Assembly (NCBI GenBank): GCA_010909725.1
Contig: JAACMV010000010.1
Span: 721,501 to 785,500 of the forward strand
Length of the DNA: 64,000 nucleotides
Origin: Picochlorum sp. 'celeri'
Taxonomy: Eukaryota > Chlorophyta > Trebouxiophyceae
Reading direction: 5' to 3'
A program made the translations under genes and the position numbers. Below, in pieces: positions 22,655 to 32,374 of the stretch (its first letter is position 1; the number at the start of each line of letters is the position of its first letter). Under the pieces are notes generated by a model that had not been told where the DNA came from, did not search any database, and saw only the letters and a list, made by a program, of their open reading frames with translations.

Positions 22655-23330
22655 TTAAGACACAAGGAATGAGTTCTTCTCATTTGTTTCGTCAATCTCC
22701 TTGGCAAGCTCAGGATCCTTTGCAAGCTCCTCATCTATAGTCGCCGTCTTCAACTGCTTCTTCTGTGTATCAATCTGCTCCAATTCAATCATAATGGCCT
22801 CCACACGCTTCTTTGACTCGGCTGAAATCTTCTCTGCCTGGTCCACAATGGCCTTGAACCTTTCCGCCACATTCTTGATTTCCTTATCCTCATACTCTGG
22901 AATCTTCATAGACTTGTACGCCTTTTCAAATTTATCAACAATCGAAGCATCCAGCTGGCTCTTGTACGTCGCCCAATCCGGCTCTGCCATGGTCTGACTC
23001 ACGCTCCCAACTGCTCGTTCCAGCTCCATCATGGTATTCTTCAACGATGCCAGCTCCCTTTTACCATTATCACTCTGTACAATATTGGATATCGCATCCC
23101 AATCCACGGATCCAGTCGCGACAGCCTTTTCAGCAAACCATCTTTGCTGGACGCGAGCAATGCCACTCTGCATCAATCATCAACGCCATATGCATTAAAA
23201 ATATGTTTCATAATCACATTGGGGATGACAGCAGGGTCTTTGTGTCTCCATACGAATGCCAACCCCAAGGAGAAGGGTTTCTGACCCATTGTCCACGTAC
23301 CACGTTCTGAATCAGCCTTGAGCGAATCAT
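22655..23330 (-). CDS. Mitochondrial ATP synthase subunit d
   Basis: Two exons (complement 23301-23330 and 22655-23167; 133-nt intron, GTACGT donor) give 180 residues. The first exon is only 30 nt and supplies MIRSRLIQNV, which together with SGIARVQQRWFAE makes a basic amphipathic mitochondrial presequence. The mature protein has VDWDAISN and the all-helical, Lys/Glu-rich body typical of F-type subunit d (ATPQ in plants), part of the peripheral stalk. Ignoring the small exon would start translation at 23173 and lose most of the presequence, so I prefer the spliced model. TAATATAAAT lies about 20 nt upstream of the chosen ATG. Confidence 0.88.
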
Positions 23331-23488
23331 ACTGTTTGATTGGAATTTATATTACATAAAAATGAAGGAAGCACGCCGCATGGCCTTGTATTCGTACTCA
23401 TGGCTCCCATCTGCATCATCGCCTCTCCCTTCTTGTATTTAGAAGAAGATCTGCTATATATGTAGGAGCGATATATACATCGATGCCA

Positions 23489-23845
23489 TCATCCGCCACT
23501 CAGAGGAGTGATGAAAGCAACTTCATCGCCAGGATGGAGGTCATGCACCTCTCCTGGCTTGGCATACTCTTGATTGATTGAGAAGATGTACGAGTCCCTG
23601 AGCGCCTGCATCTTGGGATACTACACAGACACAGAAAAAAGACCATGAGATGGGTATCATCATCCAATGGCAGAAGCAAAGAAGCATACCTTTGACTCGA
23701 TATAGTCTCTGAGCTGCTCTGTTGTTGTTGCTTTTGATTCTTCCTGCCCTCCTGCCACAATGTCAGACAGGTCCACAGTCAGGTCACTCTGGCCCACACA
23801 CTCCCTCACCTGGGCAAAGAACAGAATGCGAACGGATGATCCCAT
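23489..23845 (-). CDS. CNX7: Molybdopterin synthase sulfur-carrier subunit (MOCS2A/CNX7)
   Basis: Two exons (complement 23690-23845 and 23489-23620; 69-nt intron, GTATGC donor) give 95 residues, the usual size. It is a beta-grasp ubiquitin-like protein starting MGSSVRILFFAQVRECVG. It contains DEVAFITPLSGG at the C-terminus, where the terminal Gly-Gly is thiocarboxylated and donates sulfur to precursor Z in molybdenum-cofactor synthesis. Its stop codon directly follows the second Gly, as required for function. Partner large subunit and activating enzyme are not in this window. Confidence 0.92.
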
Positions 23846-23864
23846 ATCACTGCTTGTATCCTAG

Positions 23865-24290
23865 TTCTTCTCGGGCAATCGTGTTTCTTTTCTAAAAAAA
23901 TGGGTCTACTGGCCTCTGTGCAGTTTTCTACTCCTTGTTCCACTGATTCTACTCTCTGCTACTATCGCGGATGGTCAATGTGATACTCATAGGCTATCTT
24001 CTCTATCAAAAGACTATTGGGCTGTCGATGAAAGCTATTCCAACGTGACCGTTGCCTTTCGAATCCCTGCAAGTTGTAGTACGAGGGCTTGCTCTCTCCA
24101 CAGCGAGTCTCTTAGAATTGAATCAGTGCCACCAATCCTCTTGCTTACTTGTATTACTATTAAAAAATGCCATTCAGTGAGGATCACAACCGATACATCT
24201 CAGTCCGCGCCCTGGATTCGAAACCTTTCAAAGTTTGATCTTGGGCTCGATGATACTCCAGCGCTGGATCTGCAGATTCGAGATTCTTGA
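23865..24290 (+). CDS. Candidate secreted protein, 5' end unresolved
   Basis: An open frame of 141 codons runs from just after a TAG that could be a splice acceptor (CTTGTATCCTAG at 23853-23864) to a TGA at 24288-24290. It begins with an excellent secretory signal: basic residues, then WPLCSFLLLVPLILLSATIA and a plausible cleavage before DGQC. The mature part has six or more Cys. There is no in-frame ATG upstream of the signal. The nearest ATG (23901) is in another frame and stops after 27 codons. Either a 5' exon lies further upstream, overlapping the molybdopterin gene on the other strand, or the start has been lost. No family recognised. Confidence 0.35.
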   Translation, partial: FFSGNRVSFLKKWVYWPLCSFLLLVPLILLSATIADGQCDTHRLSSLSKDYWAVDESYSNVTVAFRIPASCSTRACSLHSESLRIESVPPILLLTCITIKKCHSVRITTDTSQSAPWIRNLSKFDLGLDDTPALDLQIRDS

Positions 24291-24332
24291 TTATTAAAGA
24301 GCATATTTTATTTACTATATAAAAATTTGGTG

Positions 24333-25552
24333 ATGATGAACGAGACTGAGGGCTCAAAAGAGGTTCCTGAGGAGGTCCCTGTGTCACGGGGCCCCAGGAA
24401 ACGAAAACTTTCGGGGAGTGCTAAAGTACGGAAAGTGTGTGTGAGGGAAGAGGAAAAGATCAATAGAGCAATTCAGGAGAGTTTATTTGCCATATCTGAT
24501 TGTCAGAAGAAAGAATGTGGGCATGAACGGCATGGAAAGGTCAAGTTGCCAGAATTTGTTGGGTTCCTTATTCAGCCGAATGGAGAGGTTGTCAGCATGA
24601 TGACGGGGATGTGGAAGCAAGGTATGTAGGATAGAGATGGTATGGTCGTGTGTGAGGTACTCATGGAAGAAACGTGATGCTCTGTGTAGGTGAAAGAAAT
24701 GATCGGGTGGAAGACTTTGAGTTTGATCTGATGGCTCTGTGGAAAATGTACATCAACTCGCATCAGCCGGATGATGAGAGGAACTTGGAAGATTATGAGG
24801 TGATTCTGAGTGATGAGGGTACGCTGGGGCAGCTGATCAAGGCGTTGAAGAAGGAAAAGGTGGATGCGGTGACGAGCCTGTACATGTGTCAAGGTAATTT
24901 TTTTTGTGGTACATGACTCTGCTGATGTGATTTGCGTAACGATGATGTCGAATTTGAAAACCCTGTAGGAATGAGTGATGCTGAAGCTGACGAGCGTAGC
25001 CGTAGGGAGTTGAGCGGGCACCATGACTATCAATCTTGCCAGGGTGATGGGTGCCCTACATGTAACAACGCCAGGGAATATTTGGGCTGGCCGAGCACTG
25101 TTCCTTACATATATCCCTCCAGGCTACGTATAAAAGATAGAAAGGCTGTTATACAGCACTACAAGATTGCAGATCCGGAGACTTGGGAATGGATTCAAGG
25201 GAGATCTACAGTCCCTGTGGAGGATCCTGTCGCTCTGGGGTCGATAGCATGCGATATCACCAAACCTGCAAAGGTAAGAAATATGATGGAAAGGTTCCCC
25301 GAGGGGCCAGAGCATGAGGTCGATGCGCAAGCAGCGGGGCCGCAGAGCCAGCCAAGTCCAGCAGACCAAGAGGGCTCCCCTCTTGCAGATGAACCTGCTG
25401 GTTCGAGTGCTCCGCAGCAGATACTATCCGCATCTGAGATTATTGATGGAACTGGAGGAACTCTTCATACCATACCAGCAGAGAAGCCGAGAAAAAGGGG
25501 CAGGCCCAAAAAGGTCCGAAGAGGGAGGCCCCCCAAAGTTCGGGTAGCATGA
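24333..25552 (+). CDS. AT-hook protein of unknown function
   Basis: Three exons (24333-24621, 24690-24893, 24969-25552; introns 68 and 75 nt) join in frame to 358 residues. The N-terminal part has a basic patch (GPRKRKLSGSAKVRK) and a folded-looking segment with KLPEFVGFLIQPNGEV. The middle has an acidic helical stretch, then CQGDGCPTCNNAREYLGWP, which could be a metal knuckle. The last 20 residues contain two AT-hook cores, RKRGRPKKV and RRGRPPKV, which bind the minor groove of AT-rich DNA. I recognise no overall family. A nuclear or chromatin role is inferred only from the AT hooks. CTATATAAAA sits about 12 nt before the ATG pair. Confidence 0.75.
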
Positions 25553-26009
25553 TTGCTTACAACAATACTATTTGCGCTGCGCTGCGCTGCGTTTCGATTC
25601 AAATGTGTACTTGATATCAGCCGACAGATCTGTCCTCACCAGAGTGGGAGACGGCTCATCACCCACACGTGTGGGTCGCAAACTCGTGATTGCGGAATTG
25701 TCGCCAGTGTTGTGTAAGAATAAATTCATACTGTGTCAGTATGTATTCGATGAATATTATCTACAGTTTTCGTGATGCGACTCTGTATTTTGCGTACGAC
25801 GGCGACAGAACTGCATTTGCAAGCAGGGCCCCTCTCGGGGCCTGCCTTGTAGACCTGCAGGTCCCAGCTGGGAAATAATGTGTACTGGACCGGCAGCTAC
25901 TACGGCTCATCCCGAGGCGGACGTGGATATTCCAATATCATTTGGGAATAAACCTATATACTGTATTTTATTTGGAACATGGAAATGTTGTAATACGAAT
26001 GCGACTACA
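25553..26009. other. Intergenic region with a cluster of perfect palindromes
   Basis: No gene is supported. A (GCGCT)-type simple repeat occupies 25574-25591. It is followed by GACAGATCTGTC (25623-25634), ACCCACACGTGTGGGT (25661-25676, with a CACGTG core), CATACTG-TGT-CAGTATG (25727-25743), a GC-rich near-hairpin (25824-25846) and GACCTGCAGGTC (25852-25863). These precede the kinase gene and could be binding sites for dimeric regulators. Confidence 0.55.
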
Positions 26010-27503
26010 ATGTCACGAAAAAGAAGTAAGAATAACAGTCCAAATATTTCGGACTGTAACGCCTTGGTTTCCGGTCCTTCAAGAATCAGGAGCGAAGAGG
26101 AGCCGAATCGCACAATAAATGACGGTGAGGATAATTTTGTGGAGGACGAGGTTGATGCGCAGCTACTTCCATCGCCGTTTGAACATGACAGTGTGCAATC
26201 TCAGTCGAGGGTTGATGCTGAGGGCTCCGCGACCCCCGACCTCGGAGCAGCGGATACACCAAATCCTGGGCGCATACAGGAATTCCGCGAGCAATTGAAC
26301 CAGACACCGGGTTTTCGAGTGGATGATCTGAGTGATCATAACCTGGTGATCGGGCCACAACTCGGTGCTGGTTCATATGGAAGGGTGCACCAGGGGTACC
26401 ATCTGGTGCATGGGGACGTTGCCATCAAGATTGTTGATGGACATGATCCATCAACTCTATTGAGTGGATTGAGGGAGATTTGTGCTTTTATGGCCATGGG
26501 ACAACATCCGAACATTGCTACAGTATTTGAAACTCGCATATATCAGCAACTAAAGTGCGCCCATCTCCCCTGGGGTACTGATATGCCTGCAGGTCCCTCT
26601 TCGATCAGGGAAGATGGAATTTTCAGACAAACTCAGCAGAATTGGGCAGGAACCATGGGGCTTGAAAATTCCAGGGACGCGAGGATGCGCGTGGCAGTGT
26701 TCTCCAGGGATCCAGAATCCATGCTGGAGTTGCAAGTTTCCTTACGTTCTCTTGAGCAAAATAGCGCTGCTATTCGACAAATCTATTTTGTTATTATCGG
26801 AGAATATTGCAACGGAGGAACGCTGTACGAGGCATTGAGGAGAGGAGCGTTGCGACACGAAAATCTCGAGACACGATATGTATTTCTGAAAGCTATTGCC
26901 CTCAGTATTGCATGTGCTATGCAGCACTTGCATCAAAACGACATAACCCATCGAGACCTGTCAAATACAAATGTCATGCTTCACTACACGAAAATGCATG
27001 AGGATGGCACACCTGACAAAGAGTCTTTGACGGCAAAGCTGATTGACTTTGGGCGAGCATCAGTGAATGCCGTGTCCGCTATGAGGACGAACAGTTTAAG
27101 TACAGTATCGTACTCTGCCCCTGAGTTCATGATGAAAGGAGAATCGAGCAAAGCCTCAGATATATTTTCTTTGGGCGTGCTGATGTGGGAGGTTTGGACA
27201 GGGTGTCTTGCATGGGAGGGCGCCAATGATGTGCAGGTTGTGTTTGCCGTGACGAGTGGCAGAATGTTGGAAATTCCCGCTGATGTCCCTCGTGACCTTG
27301 GAAGATTGATGGAATCATGCCTTTCAGTCGAATCAAACAACCGCCCAGGGATTGATGAAGTTGTCAAAGAGCTCAAGAGCATTCCATGTCTGGAAGAGGA
27401 GGGGATCAACACTGACGAAGACAGCGAGCAGCAAACTACATCATCTGGACAAGAGTGCGACTATGGGGAAAGCTCCGATGAGCATGAAGACTCACGTATA
27501 TAA
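26010..27503 (+). CDS. Protein kinase with divergent catalytic loop
   Basis: The single-exon gene encodes 497 residues from an ATG followed by SRKRSKNN; an in-frame upstream Met at 25878 is possible but its extension looks non-coding. About 110 polar residues precede the kinase domain. Visible motifs: Gly loop GAGSYGRV (about 118), the ATP-anchoring Lys in VAIKIV (138), HRDLSNTNVML catalytic loop (314), LIDFGRAS (345), SAPEFM (about 370) and DIFSLGVLMWEVWTG. All core residues (Lys, HRD Asp, Asn, DFG Asp) are kept, so it should be active. The Lys or Arg after HRDL is Ser. A long insert of about 65 residues lies between the second and third N-lobe strands. The C-terminus is an acidic tail. It is close to tyrosine-kinase-like kinases in style, but the subfamily is unknown. 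Confidence 0.85.
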   Translation: MSRKRSKNNSPNISDCNALVSGPSRIRSEEEPNRTINDGEDNFVEDEVDAQLLPSPFEHDSVQSQSRVDAEGSATPDLGAADTPNPGRIQEFREQLNQTPGFRVDDLSDHNLVIGPQLGAGSYGRVHQGYHLVHGDVAIKIVDGHDPSTLLSGLREICAFMAMGQHPNIATVFETRIYQQLKCAHLPWGTDMPAGPSSIREDGIFRQTQQNWAGTMGLENSRDARMRVAVFSRDPESMLELQVSLRSLEQNSAAIRQIYFVIIGEYCNGGTLYEALRRGALRHENLETRYVFLKAIALSIACAMQHLHQNDITHRDLSNTNVMLHYTKMHEDGTPDKESLTAKLIDFGRASVNAVSAMRTNSLSTVSYSAPEFMMKGESSKASDIFSLGVLMWEVWTGCLAWEGANDVQVVFAVTSGRMLEIPADVPRDLGRLMESCLSVESNNRPGIDEVVKELKSIPCLEEEGINTDEDSEQQTTSSGQECDYGESSDEHEDSRI

Positions 27504-29974
27504 TGATACCTCTGTATTTCTGAGTGAGGGACAGGGCCCGTTTTGGAGTGGCGATCTTCCCAACTCTGCTGGAGATGCCCTGTGTCTGTTTTGCATCCCA
27601 TAAAGGTTCAGTGGGAAGTATCTGGGAACCTCACCGGATGTAATTACCATGTACAGTTGTGCATCCGATCGATTTGAATAAACAGCTTTTGCTTTGTGCT
27701 TTTATTTCCTTTTTTTGCTGTTTTCTTTTTCTTTAGAGCCTGAGATGTGCTGGACCAAGGTACACGGAAGACATTGTGGCTATTAATAATGTTTGTGGGC
27801 TGATCCAGTTCCTACATTGATTTGGAACTCTCAGGCTTATATTATAAATCCCATTGGTTGAATTTGCAAATAAATTGGTTCAGAGTATCCGTGTAATCAC
27901 GCATTGAATTTTCCTTTCCCTGTCACATGGTACATCGTGGTGATGTACGTAAACAGCCCGCAGGGAACTGGAAAGAGCCCCCTCTGACCTCCCTGCATGA
28001 TACTCGTGCAATATTGATTACGACAGTAGCCTATCCCTACTGTTCTTCTGCGTTCTCAGCAATCTTTCAAACTGCCAGAACCTAGTGATACTACCCACCC
28101 AGTGACTGATTGGCGGAAATACCGCAAAACTGCCAGTAGTCACTCCCATAGGGAATTCCTCCATTAAATTGAGGACGAGATATTTTTCATCTCTTTCTGG
28201 CATACTCCATGGCTATTTAGTACAGACATAAAATGTCGTCACGTGACGCCGCTGACATGCGAGGAGAGGGAACGATGGAACTCGAAGCAGGGAGCAAGCT
28301 CATCCTAGAGGCATTGAAATTGCGATGTTCGACATTTTAATGGAAAAACTATGTGAAAATATGTAGAGTTTTACATGGGCGCTGACAAGAGGTATCGTTT
28401 CTCAGGGGCCTCAATAGTTTGAGCATCCACTGCAGAAGAACCAGCTGGCTCTAATTGGCCAGGTTCAAGGCGCACCGGCTTACTTTGAAGCTGACATTCA
28501 ACATTGAATTTGCCTGATTTGTGCCGTAGTACCCAGTATGATTTCAAATGTCATGAATCTCTCAATGGAGGATTGTTCCGCACGCAGAAATGGAAAGGGT
28601 TGATGAAGTACATGTGAATACTCTGTGCGATGAAGAAGAACAGATAGATCAGGAAAAATTTTACCAGGATGAATTTTTTAAAGATGGAAGGGCCCATTAA
28701 ATCCGATAATCCTCGGCGATATAATATGTTCGCAGGCCAAATCAGTTCCCCTGAGAGTGAAAAAAACTAGACAATTCAAAAGCAGAATTCAACCGCTCAT
28801 CTCCCCACCCTGTGATCTCTCGGAACTTTTCTCTCTTGGTGATTGTCCTTGCCCATGGAGCCGCCGAAGTGAATAATGAAAGAGAAAAAGCCAAGTTCCA
28901 GATGCTCATTCATGGAAGGCACAACAGTTTTGAGATGCTATTTGCCTGAGGTTGCGCTCTTCCTATTCGGCACCTCGACACAGGTTGTTTTTCTGCATCC
29001 GGCATAAGATGACACTGGCTTCTACTCTGAAATAAAATGAGAATGGTGTGGGGCGTGGCTGCTGGTCATTAACTATGTTTGTGACGGGGACACAAGAGGC
29101 ATTAACAACGGTGAGGGGAGATAACGACGCCTGTTTCCTCAGACGCAGGATGTATGATGAGAGGTTAGCCTTTCACAATTTATCTCCGATTTTCCCTAAC
29201 TCATCAACGACTTTCTATCACTGATTCCTCTTCTGGATGCCATTCCGCTGCTGATGACAATTGTAAGGAGGAATTCCACTAGTGTGTCCATGAATTGGTT
29301 CATACGTAAATGCATCTAAAGCATGGATGGGAATCAAACCAGTTTTCAAGTTCTGATTGCTATTACTGGAATAAATCACCAAGAAGGACTTTCATCTCTG
29401 GTTATGATATCAGTTCATATAAAATTTGCTCATACAGCAATGCTCACAGGTCCTAACCTGTATTAGACAATAGACACCTTAAGCATGCAGATATATATAG
29501 TCCACCAGCTGTGTTGGAAATCGACAGTGACCTTGCGTTGTGATTTTTGTGCCACTGAACCGTGTTTCATCCATTTTATATATCTGGTATATAAAGGGTT
29601 ATTTATTCACCACTATCGTACCTGTAAGGTTCTACGAAAAGAAGTAAACAAAACTCCGGGGTCAAAGCAATGGAGTCACATTAATTCCAAATTGCCCCCC
29701 TATCAAGTCTAATCGTGGATGGGACAGTCACATTAAGATCGGATAGTTCAATTCTCTCCCAATAATAGTCAAATTGCATCCTTTCCAAATCAAAATCCCA
29801 TTCACTGCAAACTGTAAATCCACAACCCCGAAAAATTACTCTACTATCTCCACGGAGTTCCTCAGCATGACATTTTCAAACACAAAAGCGGGGGAATGGA
29901 GAAGATTGAATGAGCGTCTCATGGGGTTTCATGCATGCCCATGCTTGAAAACACGACACAAAAAAAAAAAAGTC

Positions 29975-29998
29975 TACCGAGTGCTTGGATACTCGGTA
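29975..29998. repeat. Hairpin in repeat unit 1
   Basis: TACCGAGT and ACTCGGTA form a perfect 8-bp stem around the loop GCTTGGAT, flanked by A-rich runs on both sides. It is preserved exactly in unit 2. Confidence 0.8.
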
Positions 29999-30345
29999 AA
30001 AAAAAACCCGTTGATAAAAGCGTCCGGGGTCAAATACACGAATGTTTTACAACACTCTCGATCACACGAAGCAGCGGATGGGACCTTAGCTCACTATTGA
30101 CGATAGTTCAACTCTCTCCCAGTAATAGTCAAATATCCCTATAATAGTCAAATTGCATCCTTTCCAAATCAAAATCCCATTCACTGCAAACTGTAAATCC
30201 ACAACCCCGAAAAATTACTCGGACTATCTCCCTGGAGTCCCTCAGCATGATATTTTCAAACACAAAAGCGGGGAATGGAGAAGATTGAATGAGCGTCTTG
30301 TGGAGTTTCATGCATGCCCATGCTTGAAAACACGACACAAAAGTC

Positions 30346-30369
30346 TACCGAGTGCTTGGATACTCGGTA
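30346..30369. repeat. Hairpin in repeat unit 2
   Basis: The sequence is the same 8-bp stem and 8-nt loop as at 29975-29998, unchanged although flanking poly(A) runs differ. Confidence 0.8.
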
Positions 30370-32374
30370 AAAAAACCCGTTGATAAAAGCGTCCGGGGTC
30401 AAATACAGGTGATGTTTTACAACACTCTCGATCACACGCAGCGGCGGATGGGACGTGAGCTAAACAGACAACGATAGTTCAATTCTCAAGAGAATCGTTA
30501 ATCTGCCGTTATTCGTTTTATTCCCATTGATGTTTTTATTGCATGGACCATCAAAATGAATGCATCGATTGATAAAAGACGCCAACCATATCTCAGAGAG
30601 ATCGCGCTGCGTGCTGCAGCACATGACTGTTTTGGCGAAGAAGATACCTGATTTGAGACAGGCACATGAAGAACTACATGTCTACCCACACTACTTACTT
30701 GCAGTATGCAACTTCTCATGTCACCCTGCTCGACAGTTTGGACTTCTAGCAGTACACCCACAATGTCGGATTAAATATATGCATGGGAAAATCTCATTTA
30801 GGGATGACTCGTCCGAGGATCTTGCGTGCCTGTGGCAGCTCCTGCTGCAAGCCAGTACCCGCTTTTATTGTAAAGCATTGTTTGAAAATATCTAATCATC
30901 CAGGTCGCATCCCCCTTGAATTCGGTACATAAATCAAATGCTATTTGTCTATTCATTGGATGCACTATAATATATGCTGCTGGAAAAATGAATCTCATCC
31001 TTATTGCCGGGATCAACAAAGTTTTGTTGGCCTGGTACTCCCATCCCCTTTAGCTCCGCGCCTTTCATCACTCTAAATAATAACCGCGGCACTCGAAAAT
31101 GATATTGGCATGGTCGTGCTACAGAGCAGACCTCATGCACGCCCATGCATGCCCATGCCCAAATAGCGATAAACAGATTTCTACATCCACTGTGCATTTT
31201 GAAAAGCAGGCTGTGCCGGGGTCGAAATGACTGTGCTCTCAATACTGCGCCAAGATGGCGAGTTTCATCGAATTAAACCAAACACAAGAAGCATGGCGAG
31301 AGGAAACGTTTCTGTTGATGCGTTTTAAAATATTTTTTTCCTTTGCTTTAGAGGCGATAACCATAAGAGCGGATCAACTAGGCCGCAGGAACTCTTTTAA
31401 TCCACAGGTTTTTAAAACCAGATTCGGCAAAACCCTCTGGAATTCCTGTGCATGTAACCAAGTAAAAAAATATGCGATAAGATTCGATGGTGTTGTCCTC
31501 CTTTGGCCTAAAATCGATCTACTCGATGAGCAAAATAGCGATCGAATAGAGAAATAATATACATGCAGCACTCTTACTTGTTTTAAAGAAAGACTCCGAA
31601 AAGTATTCCGGTCAGACTTCCTCTCACTTCCAGGAAACAGAGCATATTAATTGGATTTTGAGATGGGATATACTATCCAATCTACCATAGATTGGATAAG
31701 CATGCCAATTGGTACAAACAAGGTTGTTGTGTGTGTTGGTCATGCACATATTATTTTGCCAAATAGCATAGGGATGACCAGGCATGCTTGGGATTGCTAG
31801 GTCTCCACAAAGCATGATCATATAATAATGTAGAAAATAGTAGAGATGATGAATTATTGAGGAGAATATGAATAATGTGGACGTTGTGGTCGAAAATTGC
31901 ATCCAGGAGGCCAGCTCTTACAGCAAACACTATTCTTCTACCCCATTCCAAATGGTTCTTGCACGTATATGATCTACATCCTGGAAATGAACTTGTCCTC
32001 ATAATTCCTCCGAGTAGTATAGAGGTCGATATCATGGATCCAAAGTGGCAGGTGCCATGTTTCCACGCAGCTATCCACAACCTCTCACTCCATCTCCCCG
32101 TTTTCCCTCTGCAAAAATCCAAGTCGAAGAAAGCGGTGCTCTACACAGTATACTCTATGAGCAAAAGAAATCGAGTCACGCTGAAAGATGGATCCATGCC
32201 TCGCAACACTTTAAGATGCACATGAGGTCTTCCTCCTCCATGCCAGACCACTGATTTGGTCCATTCTTGTACTCTCTTCCGATACGCGGTCATGCAAATA
32301 CCTGTTATTCGTATTTCTATCAATAAACTTGATCCATATAGCAAAAGGCAGATAGAGAGAGAGTAGCAGTGGCA

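Larger units (their letters stand above)
29742..30484. repeat. Tandem direct duplication, two units of about 360 and 371 bp
   Basis: Unit 1 runs 29742-30101 and unit 2 30102-30472. Each begins GATAGTTCAA(T/C)TCTC, and the same start recurs once more at 30473-30484 before the similarity ends. The units are about 90% or more alike by eye, differing by scattered substitutions, poly(A) lengths (12 versus 4 A after CACGACAC) and an 11-17 nt insertion near the start of unit 2 (extra TAATAGTCAAATATCCC). Short open frames in both units are not conserved as proteins because of the poly(A) length changes. Confidence 0.9.
27504..32374. other. Gene-poor stretch of about 4.9 kb
   Basis: This is the only long region without a supportable gene. 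Open frames are all short (under about 125 codons), occur on both strands and show no domain. It contains a tandem duplication (29742-30472), scattered short repeats of CCGGGGTCAAA (near 29656, 30023, 30392, and a variant at 31207) and GCATGCCCATG motifs (near 29935, 30313, 31145). A non-coding RNA gene or a decayed mobile element could be hidden here, but nothing identifies one. Confidence 0.6.

Noticed and set aside
29774..30383. Open frames in both repeat units
   Set aside because: Poly(A)-length differences shift the frame after about 65 codons, and no start or domain is conserved, so they are not treated as genes.
30800..30830. GGATGACTCGTCCGAGGATC resembling part of a hammerhead ribozyme
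   Set aside because: The conserved CUGAUGA and GAAA core elements are not present in the right order.
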